In this document: positions 9,876 through 20,369 of the stretch, one piece after another
Layout: every line of letters starts with the position of its first letter
Numbering within the stretch: the first letter of the stretch is position 1
NCBI GenBank assembly: GCA_000342265.1
Contig: CP004348.1
Location: forward strand, 62,001-126,000
Direction of reading: 5' to 3'
From: a beta proteobacterium CB
GTDB taxonomy: Bacteria; Pseudomonadota; Gammaproteobacteria; Burkholderiales; Burkholderiaceae
DNA: 64,000 bases
Made by a program: the position numbers and the translations under genes
The notes under the pieces: generated by a model
Seen by the model: the letters and a program-made list of their open reading frames with translations, nothing else
The model's database searches: none
Told to the model about the DNA's origin: nothing

Positions 9876-9904
9876 AGACTGAATAAGTTTTACTTATTCA
9901 GTCT
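9876..9904. terminator. 12-bp perfect hairpin between convergent dsbD and hemB
   Basis: AGACTGAATAAG at 9876-9887 pairs perfectly with 9893-9904 across a 5-base loop. It lies in the 49-base gap between two converging genes, where a two-way terminator is expected. No T tract follows on either strand, so termination strength is uncertain. Confidence 0.5.
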
Positions 9905-9916
9905 TCGCTATCAAAA

Positions 9917-11585
<1,669 letters not shown>

Positions 11586-11699
11586 GTCCAGAAGCTATTG
11601 TAAAATCACGCAAAATCATGAAATATCTCATGGTGTTGGGTAAAAGGTTGTAAAAGTAGGGCCCAAACACTTTTAGGAATTTTTGCCAAGGTAAACATA

Positions 11700-12422
11700 A
11701 TGCGTCAAACCTCCCAAATCTCCAAATTAACTAGCGTGAGCGCTAGCCTTGCTGCCAGCTTCTTTATGGCAATGTCCAGCTTCTCCAGCGTGGTGAGCGC
11801 TGCAGATCCCGCCCCAATGGCAGAAGCTGCTGCTAAGCCAGTGGTTCCAGGTAAGCCTAAAGTCGATCCTGCTGTTGGTGAAGCGCTTTATTCGAACGGC
11901 GATGCTAGCCGTGGCGTAACTGCCTGCTTGACTTGCCATGGTCCTAAGGGTCAAAGTGCAACCCCAGCTTGGCCCAAGCTTGCTGGGCAGCATGCTGCTT
12001 ACATCGCCAAACAGTTGAAAAATTACAAAGACGGTACTCGTGCCAATCCAATCATGATGGGTATGGCTGCAACCTTAACCGAGCAAGATATGAATAATAT
12101 TTCTGCTTATCTGGCTAGTCAGCCTGCATCCCAAGGCCTTGCTCAGAACAAAGACACGATTGAATTAGGTCAAAGCATCTACCGTGGTGGTATTGCCGCT
12201 AAAGGTGTTCCAGCATGTGCAGCATGTCATAGCCCAACTGGTGCTGGTATCCCATCACAGTACCCACGTATGGGTGGTCAATGGGCTGAGTACAACGCAG
12301 CTCAGTTGCTTGCTTTCCGCGAAGGCACTCGTAAAAATAGCACTCAGATGACAACGATTGCTACTAAGCTGTCTGATCAAGAAATGAAAGCCGTTGCTGA
12401 TTACATGGCAGGTTTGCACTAA
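11700..12422 (+). CDS. Periplasmic dihaem cytochrome c4
   Basis: Cytochrome c4 is a soluble dihaem electron carrier between bc1 and terminal oxidases. The 240-residue protein has a signal peptide (cleavage likely near VVSAAD, residue 35) and two haem sites in tandem class I domains: CLTCH at 76-80 and CAACH at 173-177, each followed by a methionine-containing segment that could supply the sixth ligand. Each domain has the same order of motifs, so the protein is an internal duplication. It stands alone, divergent from engB, and ends at a clear terminator. Confidence 0.92.
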   Translation: MRQTSQISKLTSVSASLAASFFMAMSSFSSVVSAADPAPMAEAAAKPVVPGKPKVDPAVGEALYSNGDASRGVTACLTCHGPKGQSATPAWPKLAGQHAAYIAKQLKNYKDGTRANPIMMGMAATLTEQDMNNISAYLASQPASQGLAQNKDTIELGQSIYRGGIAAKGVPACAACHSPTGAGIPSQYPRMGGQWAEYNAAQLLAFREGTRKNSTQMTTIATKLSDQEMKAVADYMAGLH

Positions 12423-12442
12423 TAACTGGACTCAGTAAAAAC

Positions 12443-12473
12443 AAAAACCCCGCAACATCAGCGGGGTTTTTTT
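12443..12473 (+). terminator. Intrinsic terminator after the cytochrome c4 gene
   Basis: AAAAACCCCGC (12443-12453) pairs with GCGGGGTTTTT (12461-12471) over a 7-base loop, followed by more T. The A tract on the left side means it may also terminate the convergent lysA transcript. Confidence 0.92.
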
Positions 12474-12516
12474 ATTGCCTAGAAATTTACGAAGCTAAAT
12501 GCATTGGTAATAGAGC

Positions 12517-13815
12517 TTAGTTTGGCAAGATAGTTTCACTAGCAAAAAGATCGGCAATATTTTCACGTGCACGAATGACGAAAGCATTTTTTCCATCAAC
12601 CATAATCTCCGCAGGTTTTGGTCTGGTGTTGTAATTCGATGCCATTACAAAACCATATGCACCTGCTGACAGAATGGCGAGTAGATCACCTTCTTCAACT
12701 GCAAGTTCACGATCTCTTCCAAGCCAGTCGCCAGATTCGCATACGGGTCCGACAATGTCATAGGTAGAGCTTGCAACTTGTTTAGTTTGAACTGGAACAA
12801 TGCCGTGATAAGCCTCATAGAGGGCTGGACGCATCAACTCGGTCATTGCTGCATCCACAATACAAAAGTTTTTCTCAGCGCCTGGCTTGAGATATTCCAC
12901 TTGAGTTAAGAGCACACCAGCATTACCTACCAAGGATCTGCCGGGCTCCAAGACTACATCGAGGTGCGCAAAGCCGCGCTCTGCAACGCGATTGAGCAAG
13001 GTGTTGGTGAAGTCAGTAATGTCAGGTGGGTTGTCGTCCCCGTAAGAGATTCCAAGGCCGCCACCCAAATCGAGGTGATGAATCTCAATACCTTCTTTTT
13101 TTAATTGAGCCACTAACTCGAGCACCTTATCAAGTGCATCAAGATACGGTGCGGTAGTTGTGATTTGCGAACCAATATGACAATCAATACCCACCACATC
13201 AATTTGTGAAAGCAGTGCAGCTTCACGATAGGTTTTTAGAACCTCGTGATAAGCGATACCAAATTTATTGCCTTTTAATCCAGTAGAAATATAGGGGTGT
13301 GTTTGCGCATCCACATCGGGATTCACGCGTAAAGAAATTGGGGCGCGGCAGTTTAGCTTCGTAGCAACGCGATTAATTTGGTGTAGCTCTGCAATGGATT
13401 CCACATTAATACATTTAACGCCAGCCTCTAATGCTTGCGCAATTTCGGGCGCGGATTTACCAACACCTGCGAATACCAGGCTTTTTGGATCTGCGCCAAC
13501 TGCAAGAGCGCGAGCTAATTCTCCGCCGCTGACTAAGTCAAAGCCAGAGCCTAATTTTTTAAAGCAGTCGATCACCGCTAAATTGCTATTAGCCTTCATC
13601 GCATAGTGGACACGGGCACGTCTTTTCCCAGAGGAATCTACACAAGCTTTGTCATAGGCCTGATATGCCTCGGTTAATGCTTTTTTGCTATAGACATACA
13701 AAGGCGTACCAAACTCTTTGGCTAAATCTGCCAAAGGAATTTCTTCTGCATACCAAGTGCCATTACGTTCTGTAAATCCAGCTAAGTCGGGGAGTGGAAT
13801 CGCTTTACTTGTCAT
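12517..13815 (-). CDS. lysA: Diaminopimelate decarboxylase
   Basis: LysA makes L-lysine by decarboxylating meso-diaminopimelate with pyridoxal phosphate, the last step of lysine synthesis. The 432-residue product has the PLP-lysine motif HYAMKANSN, a fold-type III barrel, the phosphate loop LGGGLGI and the active-site motif GPVCESGDWL in the C-terminal domain. Its ATG overlaps the TGA of the upstream lipoprotein gene (ATGA), so the two are translationally coupled. This lptM-lysA pairing with divergent cyaY is common in beta- and gammaproteobacteria. Confidence 0.96.
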   Translation of the reverse strand: MTSKAIPLPDLAGFTERNGTWYAEEIPLADLAKEFGTPLYVYSKKALTEAYQAYDKACVDSSGKRRARVHYAMKANSNLAVIDCFKKLGSGFDLVSGGELARALAVGADPKSLVFAGVGKSAPEIAQALEAGVKCINVESIAELHQINRVATKLNCRAPISLRVNPDVDAQTHPYISTGLKGNKFGIAYHEVLKTYREAALLSQIDVVGIDCHIGSQITTTAPYLDALDKVLELVAQLKKEGIEIHHLDLGGGLGISYGDDNPPDITDFTNTLLNRVAERGFAHLDVVLEPGRSLVGNAGVLLTQVEYLKPGAEKNFCIVDAAMTELMRPALYEAYHGIVPVQTKQVASSTYDIVGPVCESGDWLGRDRELAVEEGDLLAILSAGAYGFVMASNYNTRPKPAEIMVDGKNAFVIRARENIADLFASETILPN

Positions 13816-14003
13816 TGCTTGGTCGATATTGGGTTAGTGGTAGCAGGGCTTGGGGGTGGATAGAGCTTGCCTTTGGGTTCAGGCTCAGAAGGGGGGCTAG
13901 GTGCCGCTGGCACATTTGGTAAATATAAGGGCCCTCTAACCCCACACCCAACAAGGGATATTAGAAGGCTAATGCCGAGAGTTCTTTTAAGAATCGCTAT
14001 CAT
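13812..14003 (-). CDS. lptM: Small lipoprotein, LptM (YifL) family
   Basis: A 63-residue lipoprotein. The signal sequence ends in the lipobox LVGC (Cys20), followed at once by GVRGPLYLP, the core motif of LptM/YifL. LptM in E. coli helps assembly of the LptD lipopolysaccharide translocon in the outer membrane. The rest is a proline-rich tail (PAAPSPPSEPEPKGKLYPPP). It precedes lysA with a 4-base overlap, the conserved context of this family, and is divergent from cyaY. Confidence 0.85.
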   Translation of the reverse strand: MIAILKRTLGISLLISLVGCGVRGPLYLPNVPAAPSPPSEPEPKGKLYPPPSPATTNPISTKQ

Positions 14004-14027
14004 GAATGTCTCTAAAACGAATGATTG

Positions 14028-14036
14028 AATATAGCA
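14028..14036 (-). promoter_or_regulatory. Extended -10 element for lptM-lysA
   Basis: On the minus strand the sequence TGCTATATT (extended -10 TGn-TATATT) lies 24 bases before the lptM ATG. This is a reasonable spacing for a promoter with a short leader. No clear -35 is seen, which extended -10 promoters can tolerate. It overlaps the 5' region of cyaY. Confidence 0.45.
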
Positions 14037-14050
14037 TGCAGGACTCTAAT

Positions 14051-14434
14051 ATGAAGCCAAGCAATTTGACTGTGGAAACCATTGACGATAAGCAATTCCA
14101 TCAGTTGGGCAGCAACTTATTACAGTCGATAGAAGTGGCTCTAGAAGCTGCAGATGATGCCCTGGATCTAGATCTGGATGTAGAGCGCCAGGGCGGAAAC
14201 GTGATCAATATTCGATTTAGGGATCGCAGCGTGATCGTGGTCAATACACAACCACCTTTACATGAAATCTGGGTAGCAGCTAAATCTGGTGGCTATCACT
14301 ATCGCTGGGCCGGTACTGTGGCTTCCCCATTATGGCTAGATACTAAAACTGAGCGCGAATTACTGAGCGATTTATCAGAGTTTGCTAGTGCCCAAGCTGG
14401 GCAGGTAATCACTATTGACCTACTTCAGAAATAA
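14051..14434 (+). CDS. cyaY: Frataxin-like iron protein CyaY
   Basis: CyaY is the bacterial frataxin; it binds iron and modulates iron-sulfur cluster assembly by IscS. I choose ATG 14051, behind caggact, giving 127 residues; earlier in-frame ATGs at 14006 and 14036 are less well placed. The acidic ridge is visible in VALEAADDALDLDLDVERQ, and the core strands contain GGNVINIRFRDRS, VVNTQPPLHEIWVAAKSGG and a YRWAG motif. Located divergently from lptM-lysA and convergent with aroB. Confidence 0.93.
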   Translation: MKPSNLTVETIDDKQFHQLGSNLLQSIEVALEAADDALDLDLDVERQGGNVINIRFRDRSVIVVNTQPPLHEIWVAAKSGGYHYRWAGTVASPLWLDTKTERELLSDLSEFASAQAGQVITIDLLQK

Positions 14435-14453
14435 ACATCCCTATCCCAGGAAA

Positions 14454-15536
14454 TTAAACTGCCCCAGTCGCTGTTAGTGTCTCGATGACCTGGGAATCGG
14501 GAACGCTCTGAATTTGAGCTTTGCCAATCTTTTCTAAAACGACGTAGCGAATCTGACCGCCCTCAGTTTTTTTGTCTACTTGCATTAATTCCATATAACG
14601 CTGTGCACCAAACTTCGGAGGCGTAATCGGCAAATTCATGGATTGAATAATTCGAGTTAAGCGATTGACCTCATCTTGGGTGATGAAGTTCAGACGACGC
14701 GAGAGGTCTGCGCCCATGACCATGCCGCAGCCAACAGCTTCACCATGTAACCACTCACCATAACCCATGCCAGCTTCGATTGCGTGACCAAAGGTATGTC
14801 CGAAATTGAGGGTGGCACGAATGCCGCCTTCCCTCTCATCCGCTGAGACAACAGCTGATTTAATCTCACAAGAGCGCAGTACTGCATGTGCCATTGCCTC
14901 GGTATCACAGGCTAGCAATGCCTTTGCATTCGCTTCAATCCAGTTTAAGAACTCAGCATCTGCAATAGCGCCATGCTTAATCACTTCAGCTAGGCCTGCA
15001 GAGAGTTCACGCGCAGGCAATGTTTTCAAGGTATTGAGGTCGGCAATCACCGCTGCAGGCTGATGAAATGCCCCAATCATATTTTTTCCGAGTGGGTGGT
15101 TGATGCCTGTCTTGCCACCGACAGAAGAGTCTACCTGGGCTAATAAGGTTGTTGGCACTTGAATGAAGCGAATGCCACGCATAAAGCTGGCGGCAGCAAA
15201 GCCAGTCATGTCACCAATGACGCCACCACCCAATGCTACCAACATGGTTTGACGATCGGCACCAAACTTGAGAAGGTCATCAAAAATCAACTGAAGATTT
15301 TTCCAGTCTTTATAAGACTCTCCGTCAGGCAAGACAATGGTTCTGACAGACTTACCGAGTTTTTCTAAAGTCTTGGTGAGACGTGCTGCATATAAAGGTG
15401 CAACTGTCGTATTGGTAACGATATAAATCGAGGTCGCTTTTTCACAGGCGCTAAATAATTCTGGTTGGTCTATTAAATCTGTACCAATATGAATGGGGTA
15501 GCTACGATTACCTAGATCAACTTCTAATGTTTTCAT
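14454..15536 (-). CDS. aroB: 3-dehydroquinate synthase
   Basis: AroB turns DAHP into 3-dehydroquinate, step two of the shikimate pathway, using NAD and a divalent metal. The 360-residue product has the NAD-binding [10 protein letters not shown] and [18 protein letters not shown] motifs, the substrate loop [20 protein letters not shown] and the metal ligands in AEVIKHG and [12 protein letters not shown]. It starts 8 bases after aroK on the same strand; the aroKB pair is conserved. Confidence 0.97.
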   Translation of the reverse strand: MKTLEVDLGNRSYPIHIGTDLIDQPELFSACEKATSIYIVTNTTVAPLYAARLTKTLEKLGKSVRTIVLPDGESYKDWKNLQLIFDDLLKFGADRQTMLVALGGGVIGDMTGFAAASFMRGIRFIQVPTTLLAQVDSSVGGKTGINHPLGKNMIGAFHQPAAVIADLNTLKTLPARELSAGLAEVIKHGAIADAEFLNWIEANAKALLACDTEAMAHAVLRSCEIKSAVVSADEREGGIRATLNFGHTFGHAIEAGMGYGEWLHGEAVGCGMVMGADLSRRLNFITQDEVNRLTRIIQSMNLPITPPKFGAQRYMELMQVDKKTEGGQIRYVVLEKIGKAQIQSVPDSQVIETLTATGAV

Positions 15537-15544
15537 GGATAAAT

Positions 15545-16069
15545 TTATGCGGAGAGTTCGAGTTGCATGATTAAGGTGTTGACCAGCTGATTGACACTGG
15601 GTTTTCCAGTCTCAATGACATAGTCAGCAATTTCGCGATACAGAGGATCGCGGATAGCGTAGAGGTTTTCTAAAATCTTTTTTGCGTCACCATTTTTAAG
15701 GAGTGGCCTACCTTCGCCACCTTTAGTTCGATGCCATAGTTCCATTGGATTGGCATGGAGATAAATTACTGTTCCTCTTTCCCTGAGAAATTGTCGATTC
15801 TCGGGAAGTAGCACGGCACCACCACCAGTTGCCAAGATGACATCAGGTTCTGCGGTAATGTCTTTGATGGCCTGAGCTTCTCGTTTGCGAAATCCATCTT
15901 CACCTTCCATTTCAAAAATGACGGGAATTTTGACTCCACAACGATCTTCAATCACATGGTCGGCATCTAAAAAGCGACGACCCAATTTCTTAGCCAACAA
16001 TTTGCCGACGGTCGACTTCCCGGCGCCCATGAGACCAATTAGGAAGATATTGTTGGATGAAGAGTTCAC
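15545..16069 (-). CDS. aroK: Shikimate kinase
   Basis: AroK phosphorylates shikimate at the 3-position with ATP. The 174-residue product carries the P-loop [19 protein letters not shown], the substrate-binding DADHVIEDR and FRKREAQAI segments, and the GGGAVL motif. It sits between the secretin gene and aroB on the minus strand. This is the order that ends the pilMNOPQ or hofMNOPQ locus in many proteobacteria. Confidence 0.96.
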   Translation of the reverse strand: MNSSSNNIFLIGLMGAGKSTVGKLLAKKLGRRFLDADHVIEDRCGVKIPVIFEMEGEDGFRKREAQAIKDITAEPDVILATGGGAVLLPENRQFLRERGTVIYLHANPMELWHRTKGGEGRPLLKNGDAKKILENLYAIRDPLYREIADYVIETGKPSVNQLVNTLIMQLELSA

Positions 16070-16081
16070 CCTGTGATTTTA

Positions 16082-17194
16082 TTAGTGTTTGTCGAGCACA
16101 GTGGGGGTTAAGAAGACTAATAGTTCAGTTTTATCCGCTAATTTAGATTTATGTCGAAATAAATGCCCAATCAATGGAATATCGCCTAGGAGCGGAACCT
16201 TGATCTCGTCATCGCGTTCGGTGGTTTGAAAGATGCCGCCAATGATGGCCGTTCCCCCATTTTCAACAGTGACTTCAGAGCTGAGATTTTTGGTGTCAAT
16301 CGCATAACCCTGCTCGGTTTTCATGCCAATAGTGTCTTTATTGATGCCTACCAACATGGAGATCTTTCCGTCTGGATGAATTTTGGGTAAGACCTCTAGA
16401 CGTAAATTCGCCTTACGAAACTGCAATTTGCTGCCGCTTTGAGAGCTCACTTGATAAGGGAGCTCAGTTCCCTGTTCAATCGTGGCTTTCACCTGATCAC
16501 CGGTCATGATGCGGGGATTGGAGAGAATCTTGCCCTGACCATCGGATTCCAGTGCCGAGAGCTCCATCTGTAGTAGACGAGCCGCATTCTTTGAAACCAG
16601 GGTGGCAGCCAAGGTGGCTGGGTTAAAGCCAGCCAAACCAGTTCCAGCAAGGTCAAGGTTGGCGCCTACATTTTGGTCTGGCTGGTTACCAATGCCATTT
16701 GCCTGATATCCCAGCTTCACGCCAAGTTCACGAGCAAAGCGCTGATCGGCCTCAACGATGCGAGCTTCTATGAGGATCTGGCGAGGGCTATTAATGTGGT
16801 CGCCCCCAAAAGGAAGGGCGGCGTCTTCCCGACGAAATTTTTGGAAACTTTGAATTTCTGCATGGGGTCCAATCCAGTAAATATCGCCATTTCGGACTAG
16901 TCGCAATCCACGACTAGCAAGAATAGAGTGGAGGGCGGTTTGCCAAGGAGTGTCCCTCAGATCAACTGAAATCTTGCCCTGAATGGATTCACTGAGGAGA
17001 AAGTTGGTATCTCCCATTTTTGCTAGAACCTGTAAAAGCTCAGTCACTTCAATTTGGCTAAATTGCAGGCTAATGCGACTGTCTTTGGGCCCCTTTGATG
17101 AGCTTATTTCAGGGTGATTTCCGAATGCTGGGTTGAGTAATAAAACCAGGATTATCAAAACTAGGCTAGCAGGGAGTTTAGGAAAGATCTTCAA
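16082..17194 (-). CDS. Short secretin, PilQ/HofQ-like
   Basis: Secretins form the outer-membrane channel of type IV pili and of DNA-uptake and type II systems. The 370-residue product has a signal peptide (to about residue 25), one STN/N0-type domain (about 40-110; ITVEL-like FSQIEVTELLQVLAKMGDTNFLL) and the secretin core from about 138 to 368, with ILIEARIVEAD, LSNPRI and the C-terminal VPLLGDIPLIGHLF motif. No AMIN domain and no room for an N1 domain exist between 110 and 138. It is shorter than PilQ (about 700) and HofQ (about 410). It follows an unfamiliar membrane protein gene and precedes aroK. It may be a relic or a specialised DNA-uptake secretin. Confidence 0.82.
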   Translation of the reverse strand: MKIFPKLPASLVLIILVLLLNPAFGNHPEISSSKGPKDSRISLQFSQIEVTELLQVLAKMGDTNFLLSESIQGKISVDLRDTPWQTALHSILASRGLRLVRNGDIYWIGPHAEIQSFQKFRREDAALPFGGDHINSPRQILIEARIVEADQRFARELGVKLGYQANGIGNQPDQNVGANLDLAGTGLAGFNPATLAATLVSKNAARLLQMELSALESDGQGKILSNPRIMTGDQVKATIEQGTELPYQVSSQSGSKLQFRKANLRLEVLPKIHPDGKISMLVGINKDTIGMKTEQGYAIDTKNLSSEVTVENGGTAIIGGIFQTTERDDEIKVPLLGDIPLIGHLFRHKSKLADKTELLVFLTPTVLDKH

Positions 17195-17199
17195 TCAAA

Positions 17200-17880
17200 T
17201 CACTCCGATTGGGTGGATTTAAACGTGATGGATTTGCCTTTAGGGTGAGTCAAAATGGCTAGCTCTTTTGCCACTTGAGTTAGGCGCCATTCCCCTAAAG
17301 CTAGATCGTCCTTACCTACCGTCCTAGTGGACTTGCCGGTATGAAAAAAGGCTTGCTCCGATGATCCCATTCTGGAGAGGCCTAAGTATCTCCAGCGACG
17401 AAGTTCTGCTTCATGGGGAATGACTAAGGGCTTTATTTGGGTGGCTTGAATTGGTGGTTTTACCTCTATTGAGTGAACACTTACTTCTATTTCTTCTATT
17501 GAATCATAAAGATCTTCTCGTTCAGACTGCCATTCACTTTGAGAGAATTCAAAGTCTTCTTTGAGTGCCAATAGTTGATTCTGTAGGGCGTGTATTTCTA
17601 TCTCAGCCCCAGATTTATTGGCGTCAAAATAAAAAAAGAAGCCTCCTGCGCAAAGCAAAAAGAGGACGCCAAAGATCCAAAACGGGCTGAAAGTGAGGCT
17701 TTTCAGTTCAAAAGATTTGGCAGGCAAAGAGGGTTTTGGAGCCTTGCTTTGGGGTGCCTTATCTACCCCCGAAGCGGATGACATTTTTCGAATTCCATGA
17801 GGATCAGGAATGGCAGGATCATCCCCCAGCTCACTCAAAATGTCATCAAAAGATTGGGGGGAGATTTGGCGTGGAGGCAT
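17200..17880 (-). CDS. Single-pass membrane protein upstream of the secretin; possible PilN/O/P substitute
   Basis: I do not recognise a named family. The 226 residues divide into a cytoplasmic proline- and lysine-rich N-terminus (1-65), one membrane helix (about 66-85, FWIFGVLFLLCAGGFFFYF), a coiled coil (about 92-138) and a C-terminal domain (about 160-222). The C-terminal stretch, with RYLGLSRMG, AFFHTG, GEWRLTQV and ILTHPKGKSITF, has the pattern of the PilP/GspC homology region that links the inner-membrane platform to the secretin. It lies 5 bases before the secretin gene, where pilMNOP is expected. The role in pairing with the secretin is inference from context. Confidence 0.6.
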   Translation of the reverse strand: MPPRQISPQSFDDILSELGDDPAIPDPHGIRKMSSASGVDKAPQSKAPKPSLPAKSFELKSLTFSPFWIFGVLFLLCAGGFFFYFDANKSGAEIEIHALQNQLLALKEDFEFSQSEWQSEREDLYDSIEEIEVSVHSIEVKPPIQATQIKPLVIPHEAELRRWRYLGLSRMGSSEQAFFHTGKSTRTVGKDDLALGEWRLTQVAKELAILTHPKGKSITFKSTQSE

Positions 17881-18006
17881 GCCATATTGTTCGCCCTGGA
17901 GATAGTAAAAACGATCAGGAAATGCGGAATTTGGTGTCGGAGAAATCCGCCAAAAAATATTTCAAACAAGGGTTTTGGAGCTTAAAGGAAAAGTACGTAA
18001 GCACCC

Positions 18007-18012
18007 TATAAT
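18007..18012 (+). promoter_or_regulatory. Consensus -10 box for ponA
   Basis: A perfect TATAAT lies only 8 bases before the ponA ATG, and no ribosome binding site is present between them. Transcription would start at or one or two bases before the ATG. No good -35 is visible at 16-18 bases. This suggests a leaderless ponA mRNA. Confidence 0.5.
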
Positions 18013-18020
18013 TTGACTCT

Positions 18021-20357
18021 ATGGCTCTACCCCCAAAAGACAAGCCGCCACTAAACCGGCGGTTTAACCGACAGCCTGATAGACGTCCCGGTCAGCCAAG
18101 AGCGGAGCATTTCTCGTCTAGAAAATCAGGAAGCAATCCACTTATTAAGGCGCTGCTAATTATCAGCATGGTCTTTGCGGTGGTAATCACCTTGTTGCTG
18201 GGTTACGCCTTCTTAATAGCAAAGCCGAATTTGCCGAAGATCTCGGCCTTAGTGGATTACAACCCTAAAACGCCATTGCGGATTTATACGGCTGATAAGG
18301 TGCTTATTGGCGAGTTTGGAGAAGAGCGCCGCAAGGTGATTCCTTTAAATGAAATACCAATGAGCATGCGTAATGCGGTCTTAGCCATTGAAGATGATCG
18401 CTTTTACTCTCATGGTGGAGTGGATTACGTGGGCATCTTGAGGGCTACGCTCACCAATTTACGGGGCAATCTTTCTCAGGGCGCATCAACCATCACGATG
18501 CAGGTGGCTCGAAATTTCTTTCTCAGCAATGAGAAGACCTTTAGCCGCAAGATTTATGAGGTGCTCCTATCTTGGGAAATTGAGTCCCAGTTAAGTAAAG
18601 ATAAGATCCTTGAGATTTATATGAATCAGATCTTCTTAGGTCAGAGAGCTTATGGATTTTCTAGTGCAGCCCAGATCTATTTCGGCAAAGAGTTAAAGGA
18701 CATCACGATTGCGGAATCAGCGATGTTAGCGGGCTTACCAAAAGCACCATCTGCATATAACCCCGTCAGCAATTTCCGTCGCGCAAAAATTCGTCAGGAA
18801 TATATTTTGCAGCGCATGCGGGATTTGTCTTACATTACGCCCGAGCAGTATCAAATTGCCATGGCGGAAGAATTGCACATTCGTGGTCTTGGAAATGAAT
18901 TTAGTACCCGCGCTGATTTTGCTGCAGAGATGGTGCGTCAATTATTGTTTACTCAATACGGCGAAGCAATTTATTCTCAGGGAATAGATGTCTACACCAC
19001 GATCTTAAAAGCAGATCAGGAAGCAGCATACAGAGCAGTGCGTCGTGGTATTTTTGAATATGATTTACGTCACGCATATCGTGGACCAGAGGGATTCATT
19101 GAGTTACCAGAAGATGGTGTAAAGCGTCAGCGTGCAATTGATGAGGCCTTATTAGCTTACCCACAGTTAGATGATTTGCAGTCAGGCGTCGTGCTCGATA
19201 TCAAGCCAAAAGAAATGCAAGTGATGATTTCTACTGGAGATACGATCACACTCAAAGGCGAGGGCATGAAGCTGGCCACTGCTTCTTTAACTGATAGCAC
19301 CCAACCCAAAAAACGTTTGCGCTCTGGTGCAATTGTTAGATTGCTTTCTGACGGTGGCGTTTGGAAGCTAGCGCAATTACCGCAAGTTGAAGCAGCTTTT
19401 GTTTCTATGAATGCCGAGACGGGTGCAATCCTCTCTCTGGTAGGCGGCTTTGATTTCCGCCGCAATCAATTCAATCACGTGACTCAGGCACAACGCCAAC
19501 CGGGTTCATCATTTAAGCCCTTTATTTACGCTGCTGGAATTGAAAAAGGTTTTTCTCCGAGCACGATGGTCAATGATGCCCCGCTATCTATTGGTAGCAT
19601 GGAAACTGGCAGCCAAGCTTGGGAGCCAAAGAATTACGATGGCAAGTATGAGGGCATGATGCGTTTGCGTACTGCTTTAGCTAAATCGAAAAACTTGGTA
19701 TCAGTACGATTAATTCGCGCTATTGGGCCATCGTATGCACAAGAATATATTCAACGTTTTGGATTTGAGGCAGAGAAGCATCCACCATACTTAACTATGG
19801 CTTTAGGTGCGGGCTCTGTGACACCTTTGCAAATGGCATCTGCCTATAGCGTATTCGCTAATGGAGGCTATCGCGTAGACCCATTCTTAATTAATAAGAT
19901 GACGGATTCAAAGGGCACTGTTCTTTTTGAAGCTAAGCCTACCCATGCGCGTGAAGATGCTACCCGAGTATTGGATGCAAGAACTGCGTTTGTGATGGAT
20001 AGCATGCTGCAGGAGGTTACAAAAACTGGCACTGCTGGAAGTGCGAGAGCGAAATTGGGGCGCAGTGATATTGCAGGTAAAACAGGTACTACCAATGAGT
20101 CACACGATGCCTGGTTTGCGGGATACAACCCGAAAGTAGTAGCCATCGCTTGGATTGGTTTTGATAAGCCGGCAAGTTTAGGCGATCGAGAAACTGGTGG
20201 TGGTCTTGCTTTGCCCATGTGGATCTCTTATATGAGTACTGCTTTAAAAGATCAACCGCAACAAGGGCGCGAAGTGCCAGCAGGTGTGACTCAACTTGAT
20301 GGTGATTGGTTTATCCCCGAGTTCTCCAATAATGGTGGTGTGCGCGAACTGCAGTAG
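18021..20357 (+). CDS. ponA: Penicillin-binding protein 1A, bifunctional peptidoglycan synthase
   Basis: PBP1A polymerises lipid II and cross-links peptidoglycan stems. The 778-residue protein has a basic cytoplasmic tail, a membrane anchor (about 41-66), the GT51 transglycosylase domain (catalytic Glu124 in EDDRFYSHGG, then QGASTITMQVARNFF), an OB-like insert, and the transpeptidase domain with SxxK at Ser496-Lys499 (PGSSFKPF), SxN at 556-558 and KTG at 687-689. All catalytic residues are present. It is divergent from the reduced pil/hof locus, the position known from E. coli mrcA and from many betaproteobacteria. Confidence 0.96.
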   Translation: MALPPKDKPPLNRRFNRQPDRRPGQPRAEHFSSRKSGSNPLIKALLIISMVFAVVITLLLGYAFLIAKPNLPKISALVDYNPKTPLRIYTADKVLIGEFGEERRKVIPLNEIPMSMRNAVLAIEDDRFYSHGGVDYVGILRATLTNLRGNLSQGASTITMQVARNFFLSNEKTFSRKIYEVLLSWEIESQLSKDKILEIYMNQIFLGQRAYGFSSAAQIYFGKELKDITIAESAMLAGLPKAPSAYNPVSNFRRAKIRQEYILQRMRDLSYITPEQYQIAMAEELHIRGLGNEFSTRADFAAEMVRQLLFTQYGEAIYSQGIDVYTTILKADQEAAYRAVRRGIFEYDLRHAYRGPEGFIELPEDGVKRQRAIDEALLAYPQLDDLQSGVVLDIKPKEMQVMISTGDTITLKGEGMKLATASLTDSTQPKKRLRSGAIVRLLSDGGVWKLAQLPQVEAAFVSMNAETGAILSLVGGFDFRRNQFNHVTQAQRQPGSSFKPFIYAAGIEKGFSPSTMVNDAPLSIGSMETGSQAWEPKNYDGKYEGMMRLRTALAKSKNLVSVRLIRAIGPSYAQEYIQRFGFEAEKHPPYLTMALGAGSVTPLQMASAYSVFANGGYRVDPFLINKMTDSKGTVLFEAKPTHAREDATRVLDARTAFVMDSMLQEVTKTGTAGSARAKLGRSDIAGKTGTTNESHDAWFAGYNPKVVAIAWIGFDKPASLGDRETGGGLALPMWISYMSTALKDQPQQGREVPAGVTQLDGDWFIPEFSNNGGVRELQ

Positions 20358-20369
20358 TTCGTTTTAGCA

